Shown: positions 13,761-22,336 of the stretch, piece after piece
Layout: each line of letters starts with the position of its first letter
How positions within the stretch are numbered: the first letter of the stretch is position 1
Virus record (IMG/VR): IMGVR_UViG_3300022752_003934
Span: 1 to 26,551 of that record
From: a virus
DNA length: 26,551 bases
Reading direction: 5' to 3' (one strand)
Program-made: the position numbers and the translations under genes
The notes under the pieces: generated by a model
Database searches by the model: none
The model's input: only the letters and a program-made list of their open reading frames with translations
Told to the model about the DNA's origin: nothing

Positions 13761-14470
13761 CAATAAACTAACATACTATCAAATTGAAGTTTTTCTACTG
13801 TTCTTCCCCAAGCCTTAAACTGGTCCTGGATCTTATTAAAATTATAACTCATTTTACCAAGATCTTCATAATCATGCACCTCAACATAGATCGCATCTAC
13901 TTTTGAAACTGCATCTTCAAATGAAGGTTCAAAGACAACTTCATTCTCAAATCCTTCAATATCCATTTTAACAAAACCAACTTTTGAATCAAGATTCAAA
14001 GAGTCAATATAACTATTCAAAGTTTGAGTTTTTACTTTTACAATCTTTCCACTATGAGGATCAGTCCTGTGTTGGACAAAAGAATTCATAGTAGAATTTC
14101 TTTCATGAATATGAAAATCACATTCCCCATCTTCCAGTCCAATTGCAACCTGATGGGTTTCTATATTTTGTTTTTGAGTTAAAGAAATAACTTCGTTCAA
14201 TAATTCAAAATGAGAAGGAGTTGGTTCAACTGCAAAAATTTTCTCAGCAATAGGAGAAACATACAGAGAGAATAAACCAACATTTGCACCCAAATCAATG
14301 ATATTGAGTTCTTCCTGACCACGAAGGAAGTAATAAAAATCATTATTAAATTGATCGATTATAGCAATCGTGCAAGAATGCTCTGCAAGTGCATGTTGCT
14401 TATAATTTTCGGATGAAGAAAGGTCTATGATATTTCCAGAAATATCAGCAAATTTAAGAACGTCAGTCAT
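13760..14470 (-). CDS. FkbM-family methyltransferase
   Basis: SAM-dependent methyltransferase of the FkbM type, which O-methylates sugars or polyketides. SAM loop NIIDLGANVGLFSLYVS, then IFAVEPTPSHFELL (acidic ribose contact) and GFVKMDIEGFENEVV, the MDIEGxE signature of FkbM. C-terminal VDAIYVEVHDYEDL also fits. 236 residues, full length. Such enzymes commonly cap or decorate LPS/O-antigen sugars, which could alter receptor recognition by other phages (inference). Coupled by ATGA to the GT8-like gene upstream and TGATG to the transketolase downstream. Confidence 0.9.
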   Translation of the reverse strand: MTDVLKFADISGNIIDLSSSENYKQHALAEHSCTIAIIDQFNNDFYYFLRGQEELNIIDLGANVGLFSLYVSPIAEKIFAVEPTPSHFELLNEVISLTQKQNIETHQVAIGLEDGECDFHIHERNSTMNSFVQHRTDPHSGKIVKVKTQTLNSYIDSLNLDSKVGFVKMDIEGFENEVVFEPSFEDAVSKVDAIYVEVHDYEDLGKMSYNFNKIQDQFKAWGRTVEKLQFDSMLVY

Positions 14471-15324
14471 GATGTTATTTTTTTAATGTATTCGAAAGTT
14501 TCATTTGGAACAACAGTCTCTAACCAATTGTAGAGACCACCATATCTCCTATTTAGTTCGCTACCGAGACCCCCACCTGCTCGGTGCATAACTTTGATCC
14601 ACATTGGATCGCCACTAGTTGGATCATCTATGTAAAGTCTATCATCTTTTACATAGATTTGGCTCCAACTCTCCCAATGATTATTGGGGTCGTTTCCCCA
14701 AGTATTACAAAGTCCATAAGAAATATTTGAACCTATTGGATCAATTATCTGAGAATTATATTTTTCCCAATGGAATAATTGATTTAGAGTATCATTTTCA
14801 TCTCCAAGTCCATGAGCACATGGATTAACTTCTCTTTTAATACGTGCTGCCTCTTTGTTTAGGTTTAACCAATCATACCAGAATTCTTTTCTGTTTACAC
14901 CAACCAATCCAGCATTAATAAATTTTTGGACAGGTAATGGAGTTCCATCGCCAAATGGTTGCAAATGAGCAATTGTAATTCCGTTATGAGATCCTGCTTT
15001 ATGAAAGCTATTATTGTTTCTAACTCCTATAACATCCGCTTCACTTTCAAATAATTCATCAAGAGGTCCAGTTACAACACAATCAGCATCCAAATGGACA
15101 ACCATATCGTAATCATCAACAAAAGGAATGCATGTAGGTGGCATCATCCACACAGGACTTAACCAAGAATATTCCGCATAAGCCTTTTCTGTCATTTCAG
15201 TATTAAAAATGACATGATCTACATTAGGATGAAAATACTTAACTGAGTTTACTAATTTTTGTACACTCAAAAAATCAGCATAATCATCCGTACACCATGT
15301 AGATATTAGAATTTTTTTGGACAT
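14467..15324 (-). CDS. GT8-like glycosyltransferase
   Basis: GT-A-fold retaining-type transferase resembling family 8 (glycogenin, LPS galactosyl/glucosyltransferases). DYDMVVHLDADCVVTGPLDE at residues 72-91 contains the metal-binding DAD at 79-81 and the typical LDxDxxV..PLdeLF context, followed by FINAGLVGVNRKEFW (family NaGv motif), then a cysteine/glycine-rich middle part. The end has MWIKVMHRAGGG, matching the late His that completes the metal site. 285 residues. Host of the acceptor unknown. Overlaps the methyltransferase-like gene by TAATG and FkbM by ATGA. Confidence 0.78.
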   Translation of the reverse strand: MSKKILISTWCTDDYADFLSVQKLVNSVKYFHPNVDHVIFNTEMTEKAYAEYSWLSPVWMMPPTCIPFVDDYDMVVHLDADCVVTGPLDELFESEADVIGVRNNNSFHKAGSHNGITIAHLQPFGDGTPLPVQKFINAGLVGVNRKEFWYDWLNLNKEAARIKREVNPCAHGLGDENDTLNQLFHWEKYNSQIIDPIGSNISYGLCNTWGNDPNNHWESWSQIYVKDDRLYIDDPTSGDPMWIKVMHRAGGGLGSELNRRYGGLYNWLETVVPNETFEYIKKITS

Positions 15325-15962
15325 TAGGATACATCCCCAACAACTAGGTTTCCAATTTCATTGGTAATATCAACACTCAGAGGGAATAGGATAATAAATC
15401 CTTGGGCATTATAAGATCTAATAACGTAATGAGTATCCTCAAACAAATCATCCACAAAGTCTATATTATCCGCACCGCAGGTAGATCTTTTATCCCAATT
15501 TCCACCTTCATAAGGACCTTCCTCATAGATCCAAAGATCATCTAGGACAAAGATATCGTTTTTAACATCTTTATGACTCAAGATAGTTTCCAATTCTTTC
15601 TTTAGTGGAAGTCTTTTATCATAATCTTTTTCATCTTCATAGGAAGCAAATCCAAAATCTGCTCCTGGAAAATGAGCATCCATCCAAAACAAAGTATTTG
15701 ATTTGAGATTTGGAAGAATATTTGGGAGAACTTCAATCGAAGATCCCAAATGCCAGTTAACATTTTTAAGATAACTATAACTTATCTTATTTCTATTATA
15801 CAGTGGTTCAATAATTTCAATTGTATGGATGTCCAGACTTTCTTTCATTGAAGAAACATCTCTAACCACTTCGGCAGCTCCCGTGCCAGTTTCAACAAAG
15901 CTATTGACGTTATAAAAGTCAATAACATTTTTAATTTTAATTGCTTGGTTTAGTTGTCCCAT
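15324..15962 (-). CDS. Putative class I SAM-dependent methyltransferase
   Basis: Weakly recognised. NSFVETGTGAAEVVRDVS looks like the glycine-rich SAM loop of a class I methyltransferase (E-T-G-T-G), IHTIEIIEPLYN like the acidic strand beta2, and NTLFWMDAHFPG plus DIFVLDDLWIYEEG like beta4/beta5 with acidic active-site residues. The pattern is reminiscent of small phage and LPS-locus methyltransferases, but I cannot name a family. 212 residues. Its TAA overlaps the ATG of the GT8-like gene; there is a 23-base gap to the DUF6165 gene before it, one of few breaks in the operon. Confidence 0.55.
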   Translation of the reverse strand: MGQLNQAIKIKNVIDFYNVNSFVETGTGAAEVVRDVSSMKESLDIHTIEIIEPLYNRNKISYSYLKNVNWHLGSSIEVLPNILPNLKSNTLFWMDAHFPGADFGFASYEDEKDYDKRLPLKKELETILSHKDVKNDIFVLDDLWIYEEGPYEGGNWDKRSTCGADNIDFVDDLFEDTHYVIRSYNAQGFIILFPLSVDITNEIGNLVVGDVS

Positions 15963-15985
15963 GGTTGTTATAAGTAATTTTATGA

Positions 15986-16354
15986 TTAGTATTGGGGGAG
16001 TATTTTTTGCTCGTTTATTTGACTATTAGTATACTTGTTAATTTTTGATTTAACATGAAAACGTTCATCATTATTATAGTACACATCCCTTGCAAGTTGA
16101 ATAAATTTTTCATCAAATTGCTTATTCTTTTCACACAAACGAATACTATCTTCAGTATCCCAGATTTTTTGATTGACCGCTTGAAGTTCATCAATCATTT
16201 CCTGAGGTACATTCAAACTATCAACAATAGGAACAAGATACTCCATTTCTTTGAGAATTTGTTCAGTCTTTGAATCACTATCAGAATTTTCTAATTTGAT
16301 TTTAAGAATGGTAAGTTTATCAACAATCTCACCATTTGCTACTTCGATTTTCAT
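15986..16354 (-). CDS. DUF6165-like protein of glycan clusters
   Basis: A 122-residue soluble, charged, mainly helical protein. The start MKIEVANGEIVDKLTILKIKL matches the recurring opening of small proteins found in LPS/capsule clusters of bacteria and phages (DUF6165 as I recall it), followed by predicted coiled/helical segments with many Glu/Lys. No catalytic motif. Function unknown; presence is a good marker of surface-glycan loci. It starts within the stop of the broken FkbM gene (ATGA), so its translation may be affected by the frameshift upstream. Confidence 0.75.
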   Translation of the reverse strand: MKIEVANGEIVDKLTILKIKLENSDSDSKTEQILKEMEYLVPIVDSLNVPQEMIDELQAVNQKIWDTEDSIRLCEKNKQFDEKFIQLARDVYYNNDERFHVKSKINKYTNSQINEQKILPQY

Positions 16355-17167
16355 AACGCTACGAATCCAGGTGTATTATTTTGCCAATGAAATTGTTGCG
16401 TTCCAGGTTGCTGGAACGAACAGTGTTTTTCCAAATATCCTTTACCCCAAACTTCATCACCAAAATTAATGTCAACAAATGGAGTATGTTCTTTATCTTT
16501 TCTAACAAAAACAGAATCTCCCCATCCTTCATTATTATAAGATGAAGACATTTCCTTAATTTCAAATCCTCTCTGACGCAACCATGCAACAATTATTTCA
16601 TGGGTACATCCACTTATATGCTTATCAACGAAAGATGTTTCCATATCAATAACATTGATATATGGAAGATATTTTTCAAAACCTTTGAGGACATCCAGTT
16701 CCGATCCTTCAGCATCGATGTTTAGAAAGTCATACTGATTCATATCAATATTATTTTCTTCAATTAATGTAGAAAGAGTTTTTGTCTTTACAGAAATTCC
16801 ATTTGTTCTGTTCCATTCTGGTTGACCCTGATAAAAACTAGATCCTTCACCGTGAAGGTAAAAATCTTTTTCTTCACCATCAGTATCAGAAACACATTCG
16901 TTAAATGACAGTATCCCCCCATTTGTCAGCAGTAGGTTTTGACATATACTTATATGTTCTAGGATCTCCCTCAATCCCTATTACTTTATTTCCAACGAGT
17001 TTTGCGTAGCAAAACATTTCACAGAAGTCCCACATACCAACATGTATAACTCCCTTTGGTTGAATATTAATCCTTTCAAATATACCAACATACTTTGAAG
17101 TTGGTGTAATTTGAACGGCATATCCAGTTGCTTCATTGTAAGAAGCATATGGACCAAGCATACTCAT
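16351..17167 (-). pseudogene. FkbM-family methyltransferase split by a frameshift
   Basis: Two frames make one FkbM-like protein. The first (ATG 17167, Shine-Dalgarno AGGAG 7 bases before) carries MSMLGPYASYN, GVIHVGMWDFCEMFCYAKLV and VIGIEGDPRTYKYM and stops at 16901. The second continues from LSFNECVSDTDGEE through FLNIDAEGSELDVLKGFEKY (FkbM DxEGxE signature) to FVAL at 16351. They meet in a run of six G (plus-strand C 16915-16920). With five G the frame reads KWGILSFNECVSD, a smooth family match, so one G is extra. No other disruption is seen over the following 190 codons, so the change is recent, an assembly or sequencing error, or a slippage-based switch. Intact product would be about 271 residues. 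Confidence 0.85.
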
Positions 17168-17177
17168 GATATGACTC

Positions 17178-18113
17178 CTATGGAACAATAAGATCTAACT
17201 GTCTCACATCAAATTCTGATGTCTTAATATCTATATGGTTTTTTGTGAAGGGTGTATTGTGCAAATGTGCATTTGGATATCCAGCTCTTGTTGGATCAGG
17301 CATACTGGGATCAGACCCATCACTACCAGCAAAGATCATAATTTTCAAGCAACTAAGATACTTAAACAAGTCAAATATTCCACAACACTGTCCAATGATA
17401 ACAAGATTTTTATGGCGAACAATATAGTCCATTAGATCTTGCAGTTCATATTTGTCTAGGGGTTCAGTTCCCTCAAAAGTTTTTTGATTTTTAAAGATTT
17501 TTGTTTTTTTAGTCATATTAACAAAAACTCTATAATCCTTTTCCTTCATCTTATCGACAATGCTCTGCCAGAAGTCATCCTGCATTTGCCAACTATCTCC
17601 TCTTTCTGGAAACAAGATGCAGGTTTTTTCTTCAATATCTTTTGTTGCCTTAAGATCATAATCATATGCTTTTTGCAACACACCAGTATTTTGAATGTTG
17701 CTGCAAAAGTCCCAATAATTGAAAGGCATATGGGGGACTTTCAATCTACCATATCGATGAGCTTCTTCCATACAGCGTGGGTCTTGAGGGAAGAATCCAT
17801 TGCAGGACATCATGATTTCTTTTTGATCAAAAGGATATCCCAAATATAGCTGGAAATCATCAGGATAAATTACAATCTCCGTACATTTGTGAGGAGAAGG
17901 TGTATAGTTATCCAGGATGAATTTAATACCATTAAAAATTCTTTTTTGGCAAAGAATCTTGTAGGGAACTGGGGAGCGAGATTCTAGGAAAAGAGTAGCT
18001 GCTGTAGCATCTCCCATTCCCCAACAAAATAGATACCAATTTTCTCTAACAAATATTGATCGATCAATATTTAAAACTTCTTCTTCTGTAATTTCGCTAA
18101 CTTTTATATTCAT
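17178..18113 (-). CDS. Unknown protein, probably GT-B-fold glycosyltransferase
   Basis: I do not recognise a named family. The C-terminal half EKTCILFPERGDSWQMQDDF, DYRVFVNMTKKTK, TEPLDKYELQDLMDYIVRHK and LVIIGQCCGIFDLFKYLSCL has the strand order of the nucleotide-sugar domain in GT9/GT41-type GT-B enzymes, where a short loop (here GQCCGIFD) contacts the donor phosphates. The end GSDGSDPSMPDPTRAGYPN is unusual and probably specific. The N-terminal half lacks the classical G-x-GD-hydrophobic opening of GT9 but begins an aromatic ENWYLFCWGMGDATAATLF, a possible G-x-GD equivalent. 311 residues. Linked by ATGA to the heptosyltransferase-like gene upstream. Confidence 0.55.
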   Translation of the reverse strand: MNIKVSEITEEEVLNIDRSIFVRENWYLFCWGMGDATAATLFLESRSPVPYKILCQKRIFNGIKFILDNYTPSPHKCTEIVIYPDDFQLYLGYPFDQKEIMMSCNGFFPQDPRCMEEAHRYGRLKVPHMPFNYWDFCSNIQNTGVLQKAYDYDLKATKDIEEKTCILFPERGDSWQMQDDFWQSIVDKMKEKDYRVFVNMTKKTKIFKNQKTFEGTEPLDKYELQDLMDYIVRHKNLVIIGQCCGIFDLFKYLSCLKIMIFAGSDGSDPSMPDPTRAGYPNAHLHNTPFTKNHIDIKTSEFDVRQLDLIVP

Positions 18114-18997
18114 GAATTTAAGATCTTTGTTAGTTCTGAAAATGTTTCTGGAGTTGTTCTAGTATGAATGTTAGTTGCTTTATATAAATTGCGATTATAA
18201 AAACACTCTAAATCCGAAACATGAACATTATCTTGCGTTTGACACACAAGAATTTTTTTATGATCCATAACATTTTTATTCTGCATGGATATTGCCTGAA
18301 AAGCTCCAGAGTTCTTTGCTACTATTATATCACAAAATGTGCTCAAATATGAGTTGTGAATAATATCTGATTTATGCTCACCAAAAATAGTTGGGGTATG
18401 AATAACATTATAATTTTTTAGACCATAACTTTCACTATTTGTATAATAATAATCAAACTCTGGGTATAAAGATGCAAGTTGATCTATACTTGGCAACCAA
18501 TCTTCATTATCAGTTTGCCCAGATCTACCTTTAATATTAACAAAAAGGATTTTTTTACGTGAATTATTTTTTAGAGTAGAAATTAATTCTAGTGATTCTT
18601 GGTCTAGAATTGATTCAAAATCAAAATCCATTCCGATACTATCAGGAATTTCTATATCAAATCCACATGAAGAATAGATATGTTTCCAAAAATATTTTTG
18701 ATTAGATACCATATCATATGGATACAAATTCTCAAGAACTTGTTCCGTATTCATATGAAGTGGTATATAAACTGGATTGCAAAACCATGTTGGAATAACC
18801 AGATCTCCTTCCAATTCTTCTGTTGGAATTAAATTTGGTACGGTTTTGAAAAAAATATCAGGGTACACAGTACCCTGAGATCCATAAATGTATTGATAAT
18901 ATTCATTATCAGGATACTTTTCAATCAATAACTTTAAAAAGGGAATTGTAATAATAAAATCACCAAGATGACCTTCAGTATAAAAACATACTTTCAT
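18110..18997 (-). CDS. Putative GT9/heptosyltransferase-like glycosyltransferase
   Basis: Begins MKVCFYTEGHLGDFIITIPF, the opening of ADP-heptose:LPS heptosyltransferases (G-x-x-GD-x-hydrophobic-x-TP), with the catalytic-type Asp13. The second domain has KKILFVNIKGRSGQTDNEDW, DYYYTNSE and FCDIIVAKNSGAFQAISMQN, the last resembling the donor-binding loop preceding NSG/xxH in GT-B enzymes. 295 residues, slightly short. Sugar donor unknown; cyanobacterial LPS often lacks heptose, so the donor may differ from the name. One base separates it from the preceding GDP-mannose epimerase stop. Confidence 0.65.
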   Translation of the reverse strand: MKVCFYTEGHLGDFIITIPFLKLLIEKYPDNEYYQYIYGSQGTVYPDIFFKTVPNLIPTEELEGDLVIPTWFCNPVYIPLHMNTEQVLENLYPYDMVSNQKYFWKHIYSSCGFDIEIPDSIGMDFDFESILDQESLELISTLKNNSRKKILFVNIKGRSGQTDNEDWLPSIDQLASLYPEFDYYYTNSESYGLKNYNVIHTPTIFGEHKSDIIHNSYLSTFCDIIVAKNSGAFQAISMQNKNVMDHKKILVCQTQDNVHVSDLECFYNRNLYKATNIHTRTTPETFSELTKILNS

Positions 18998-18998
18998 A

Positions 18999-20066
18999 TC
19001 AAACAGGATGATACATTACAGTATCCTTGTAAACTTGAACGTTAATCCACTCATACGTTTTACGAATACCTTCTTCAAGAGTTTGAGAATAATCCCAACC
19101 CAGTTTCTCACGAATAAGATCGTTATTTGAATTACGACCACGGACACCAAGAGGACCGTCAATATGCTTCTTGGTAATTTCCTTGCCTGCAACTTTAGCA
19201 GCAGTATCAGCAAGAGTATTGATTGTGACCATTTCTTCAGAACCAATATTTACAGGACCAAGAAAATCAGACTGCATTAAACGACGAGTTGCTTCAATGC
19301 ATTCATCAATATAAAGGAATGAACGAGTTTGCTCACCATCGCCCCAGATTTCAACCTCACCACCACCAGGAGGAAGTTCAGCAACTTTACGACACATAGC
19401 AGCAGGAGACTTTTCTCTACCGCCAGTCCAAGTTCCTTCAGGTCCAAAGATATTATGATAGCGAGCAATTCTTACAGGAATCTTGTGATTACGATTGTAG
19501 GCAAGATACATACGCTCAGAGAACAACTTCTCCCAACCATACTCAGAATCTGGTCCAGCAGGATAAGCATCAGTTTCCTTTAGACCTGGATTATTAACGT
19601 CCATCTGTGCATATTCAGGATACATACAAGCAGAAGAAGAATAGAAGATCTGAGTCTTGTTTTGATCTTTGATCTGATTCAATTCTTTCTGACACTCAAG
19701 AATATTCAAGTTAATTTGAATAGAGTTGTGCATGATTTCTGCATCATTATCACCACTAAAAACAAATCCTGCACCGCCCATATCAGCAGCGAACTGATAG
19801 ATCTCATCAAAAGGTTCTACAAATTTATCAATAATTGAATGATAATAGTTTCTCTGATATCCAGCAAAACGGATACAGCGTTTGACAGTATCAAGATCTC
19901 TCAGATCACCTTGAACGAATTCGTCTGCGGCGGTTTCCGAATATTCTGGGCGCTTTAGATCTACACCACGTACCCAATATCCTTCACTTTTAAGTCTACG
20001 CACCATGTGACTTCCAATGAACCCACCAGCGCCACACACAAGAGCAGTCTTTTGTCTTGTTGTCAT
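18999..20066 (-). CDS. gme: GDP-mannose 3,5-epimerase
   Basis: Converts GDP-D-mannose to GDP-L-galactose (and GDP-L-gulose), best known from plant vitamin C synthesis but present in some bacteria. Match is strong all along: CGAGGFIGSHMVRRL (NAD), FAADMGGAGFVFS, YSSSACMYPEY with Cys147, Tyr176-x3-Lys180 in SEYGWEK, YHNIFGPEGTWTGGREKSPAAM with Lys219, QTRSFLYIDEC, PVNIGSEEMVTIN and GPLGVRGRNSNN. Cys147 and Lys219 line up with the acid/base pair Cys145/Lys217 of the Arabidopsis enzyme. 355 residues. Good ribosome site (AGAGG). Provides an L-galactose donor that the GT10/GT11 enzymes might use. Codon and base use look less AT-rich than the genes around it, hinting at a separate origin. Confidence 0.92.
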   Translation of the reverse strand: MTTRQKTALVCGAGGFIGSHMVRRLKSEGYWVRGVDLKRPEYSETAADEFVQGDLRDLDTVKRCIRFAGYQRNYYHSIIDKFVEPFDEIYQFAADMGGAGFVFSGDNDAEIMHNSIQINLNILECQKELNQIKDQNKTQIFYSSSACMYPEYAQMDVNNPGLKETDAYPAGPDSEYGWEKLFSERMYLAYNRNHKIPVRIARYHNIFGPEGTWTGGREKSPAAMCRKVAELPPGGGEVEIWGDGEQTRSFLYIDECIEATRRLMQSDFLGPVNIGSEEMVTINTLADTAAKVAGKEITKKHIDGPLGVRGRNSNNDLIREKLGWDYSQTLEEGIRKTYEWINVQVYKDTVMYHPV

Positions 20067-20100
20067 ACAGTTAACCTCTGTTGCAATTTAATCTAGGTAT

Positions 20101-20128
20101 ATTATACACCCATCAGGGTGATAAGTCT
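20101..20128 (-). promoter_or_regulatory. Possible weak internal promoter before gme
   Basis: Minus-strand TATAAT at 20106-20101 overlapping the stop of the ColD-like gene, but the position for a -35 (GACTTA) is poor. A small hairpin CACCC/GGGTG lies between. Listed because this 35-base gap is one of few in the operon. Confidence 0.25.
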
Positions 20129-21259
20129 ATCGATCTGGCGCTTTGTCACAAATTGACTATTGCCGACATATAAACCGTTATTATGTAGAATAGAAACATT
20201 AGACACTTCTTTGTTAGTGCAAAGTTTATATTTCTTAAATGCAGGATGTAAAAGCAGATTACCACTAATAATAGGGCGATATTCAATACCATTTGCCTTC
20301 AATTCCTTTTTCAACTCTACACAAGCAGATTGATCTTTTGAAATTATAGGAAAAGAAAAACTACTATTACCTTTTTGATATTCTGGAATTAAATAGTCCT
20401 CTGACTTATAAATTTGATCCCACCAATATTTGAAATTTTCTCTACGAATATTAATATTCTTATCCAGTTTTTTAATCTGTGATAGTCCAAGTACAGCACA
20501 AACTTCATGATTACGGAAGTTATATCCATCAGTCATGAACAGAAACGCTGGATCAATATTGGGATTTTGCTTTTTATAAGTTTCGAAAACTTCTTTAGAT
20601 GCTTCACGTGCCATGCCATGACTACGCTTCATTCTCATTAACTCATAAAGTTCGGTATTGTTTGTACAAACAACTCCCCCTTCAATTGTCGTAATATGGT
20701 GTCCAAAATAAAAACTAAAAGTAGATCCTACACAATCAACTCCACGTTTTTTGCCATTGGAATCTTCAACGCCATGTGATTCACAAACGTCTTCTAAAAT
20801 AAGAGCATTGGGAAAAATTTCACGAACTTTTTCTACATTTGATGAAAGACCAATCAGGTGTGTAATAAACACTGCCTTAATATCTGGATGTTGGGTAACA
20901 ATGTACTTTAATTGCTCTTCATCAAAAGAAAAGTTTTTTAGATTAATATCACAAAAAATTGGTTTAAGACCTGACTGAAAAATAGGAGCGACATTAGTCA
21001 TCCAAGTCGTTGCAGGAACTAGAACCTTATCATTATTCTTCAACTTATAAAGTTCCTTCACTGCAGAAACTAAAAGTGAATTTGCAGTAGATCCACTAGA
21101 AACATACAAAGAGTGTTTAACACCTAACCACTCAGACCACACTCTTTCAAACTCACGAACCTTAGGTCCATTAGTCAGTCTGCTGCTTGTTAGAATGAAA
21201 GCAGCCATTTTAATACGATCTTTTAAAGTAATCGTATCTTTCATTAAAGGCCAATACAT
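20102..21259 (-). CDS. ColD-like GDP-4-keto-6-deoxymannose 3-dehydratase
   Basis: DegT/DnrJ/EryC1-fold protein in which the PLP lysine is replaced by histidine: SFYFGHHITTIEGG with His188 where sugar aminotransferases have Lys. That substitution, at the same residue number, marks ColD of E. coli, which with PMP and glutamate removes the C3 hydroxyl from GDP-4-keto-6-deoxymannose on the way to colitose. Other landmarks: YVSSGSTANSLLV (phosphate cup), LILEDVCESHGVE with the pyridine Asp157, MRMKRSHGMAREA, and FMTDGYNFRNHEVCAVLG. 385 residues against about 388 for ColD. gmd, which makes its substrate, is 16 bases upstream. Shine-Dalgarno GGGAGAAG. Alternative: a PMP dehydratase for a related NDP-ketosugar such as RfbH, but the size and lack of an iron-sulfur cysteine set favour ColD. 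Confidence 0.88.
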   Translation of the reverse strand: MYWPLMKDTITLKDRIKMAAFILTSSRLTNGPKVREFERVWSEWLGVKHSLYVSSGSTANSLLVSAVKELYKLKNNDKVLVPATTWMTNVAPIFQSGLKPIFCDINLKNFSFDEEQLKYIVTQHPDIKAVFITHLIGLSSNVEKVREIFPNALILEDVCESHGVEDSNGKKRGVDCVGSTFSFYFGHHITTIEGGVVCTNNTELYELMRMKRSHGMAREASKEVFETYKKQNPNIDPAFLFMTDGYNFRNHEVCAVLGLSQIKKLDKNINIRRENFKYWWDQIYKSEDYLIPEYQKGNSSFSFPIISKDQSACVELKKELKANGIEYRPIISGNLLLHPAFKKYKLCTNKEVSNVSILHNNGLYVGNSQFVTKRQIDRLITLMGV

Positions 21260-21275
21260 TTAACTTCTCCCAAAT

Positions 21276-22283
21276 TTAAAATTTTATTTCATTCAGACAC
21301 ATATCTCGAACCAACTCATCAAATGAGATCTTTGGTTCCCATCCAAGTTTATTTCTTGCCTTAGAAGAATCACCAACAAGAGTGTCAACTTCAGAAGGTC
21401 TGAAATACTTATCACTCACACGAATTATAACCTGATCACTATTGGTGTCAATGCCAATCTCATCAAGACCTTCTCCTTGCCACTCAATATTCATTCCAAA
21501 ATAAGGAGCACACTTTTCAACAAACTCACGCACTGAGTGTTGTTCTTCAGTAGCAATAACATAATCATCTGGTTCTTCTTGCTGAAGCATTAACCACATT
21601 GCATCAACAAAATCCTTAGCATGACCCCAATCACGCTTAGCATTCAAATTACCCAAAGGAAGATAATCTAAAAGACCTGCTTTAACTTTTGACAGACCAA
21701 TTGAAATTTTACGAGTCACAAAAGTTTCACCACGACGAGGAGACTCGTGATTAAATAAAATGCCAGAACTCGCATGAATACCCATCGATTCTCTATAATT
21801 TTTGGTGATCCAATGACCATAAAGTTTTGCTACACCATAGGGTGAGCGTGGATAAAATGGGGTGGTTTCTCTTTGAGGAATCTCTTGAACCATACCAAAC
21901 ATTTCCGAAGTAGATGCCTGATAAAAACGTACATCTTTCTCCATGCCAAGAATACAAAGACTATGAAGAATTCTCACAGCACCCAATGCATCTACTTCAG
22001 CAGTATATGCAGGCATTTGGAAAGAAACTTTCACGTGGCTTTGTGCCGCAAGATTATAAATCTCAGTTGGTTCTACTTCCTGAATAACATGCAGAATATT
22101 TGTAGAATCTGTTAAATCTGCATGATGGAGAACAACGTCTTGGGAAAGATGATCAATCCTGGCATTATTGATAGTAGAACTTCTCCTAATTGTTCCATGA
22201 ACTTCGTATCCCTTACTCAGGAGGAGTTCAGCAAGATACGAACCGTCTTGCCCCGTTATTCCAGTTATTAAAGCTCTTTTCAT
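21276..22283 (-). CDS. gmd: GDP-mannose 4,6-dehydratase
   Basis: Extended SDR that makes GDP-4-keto-6-deoxymannose, precursor of fucose, colitose, rhamnose and perosamine. [15 protein letters not shown] (NADP loop), [39 protein letters not shown] with the catalytic Ser126/Glu127 pair, and Tyr149-x3-Lys153 in [12 protein letters not shown]; then [17 protein letters not shown] and [20 protein letters not shown], all diagnostic of Gmd. 335 residues, full length. No clear Shine-Dalgarno; a promoter candidate lies just upstream. The product most likely feeds the adjacent ColD-like enzyme. Confidence 0.96.
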   Translation of the reverse strand: MKRALITGITGQDGSYLAELLLSKGYEVHGTIRRSSTINNARIDHLSQDVVLHHADLTDSTNILHVIQEVEPTEIYNLAAQSHVKVSFQMPAYTAEVDALGAVRILHSLCILGMEKDVRFYQASTSEMFGMVQEIPQRETTPFYPRSPYGVAKLYGHWITKNYRESMGIHASSGILFNHESPRRGETFVTRKISIGLSKVKAGLLDYLPLGNLNAKRDWGHAKDFVDAMWLMLQQEEPDDYVIATEEQHSVREFVEKCAPYFGMNIEWQGEGLDEIGIDTNSDQVIIRVSDKYFRPSEVDTLVGDSSKARNKLGWEPKISFDELVRDMCLNEIKF

Positions 22284-22307
22284 ACAAAATGAAATACTAT
22301 AGTTATA

Positions 22308-22336
22308 ATTCTAACACATAAGATTTTATTGGTCAA
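22308..22336 (-). promoter_or_regulatory. Internal sigma70-type promoter before gmd
   Basis: Minus-strand TTGACC (22336-22331), 17 bases, TAGAAT (22313-22308), 10 of 12 consensus bases. The -35 lies in the last codons of rmlB. Predicted start is near 22301, 18 bases before the gmd ATG. Would allow the gmd, ColD-like and gme genes extra transcription. Confidence 0.5.

Noticed and set aside
20102-21259. Sugar aminotransferase (DegT/perosamine synthase)
   Set aside because: The essential PLP lysine is replaced by His188, which fits a PMP-dependent 3-dehydratase.
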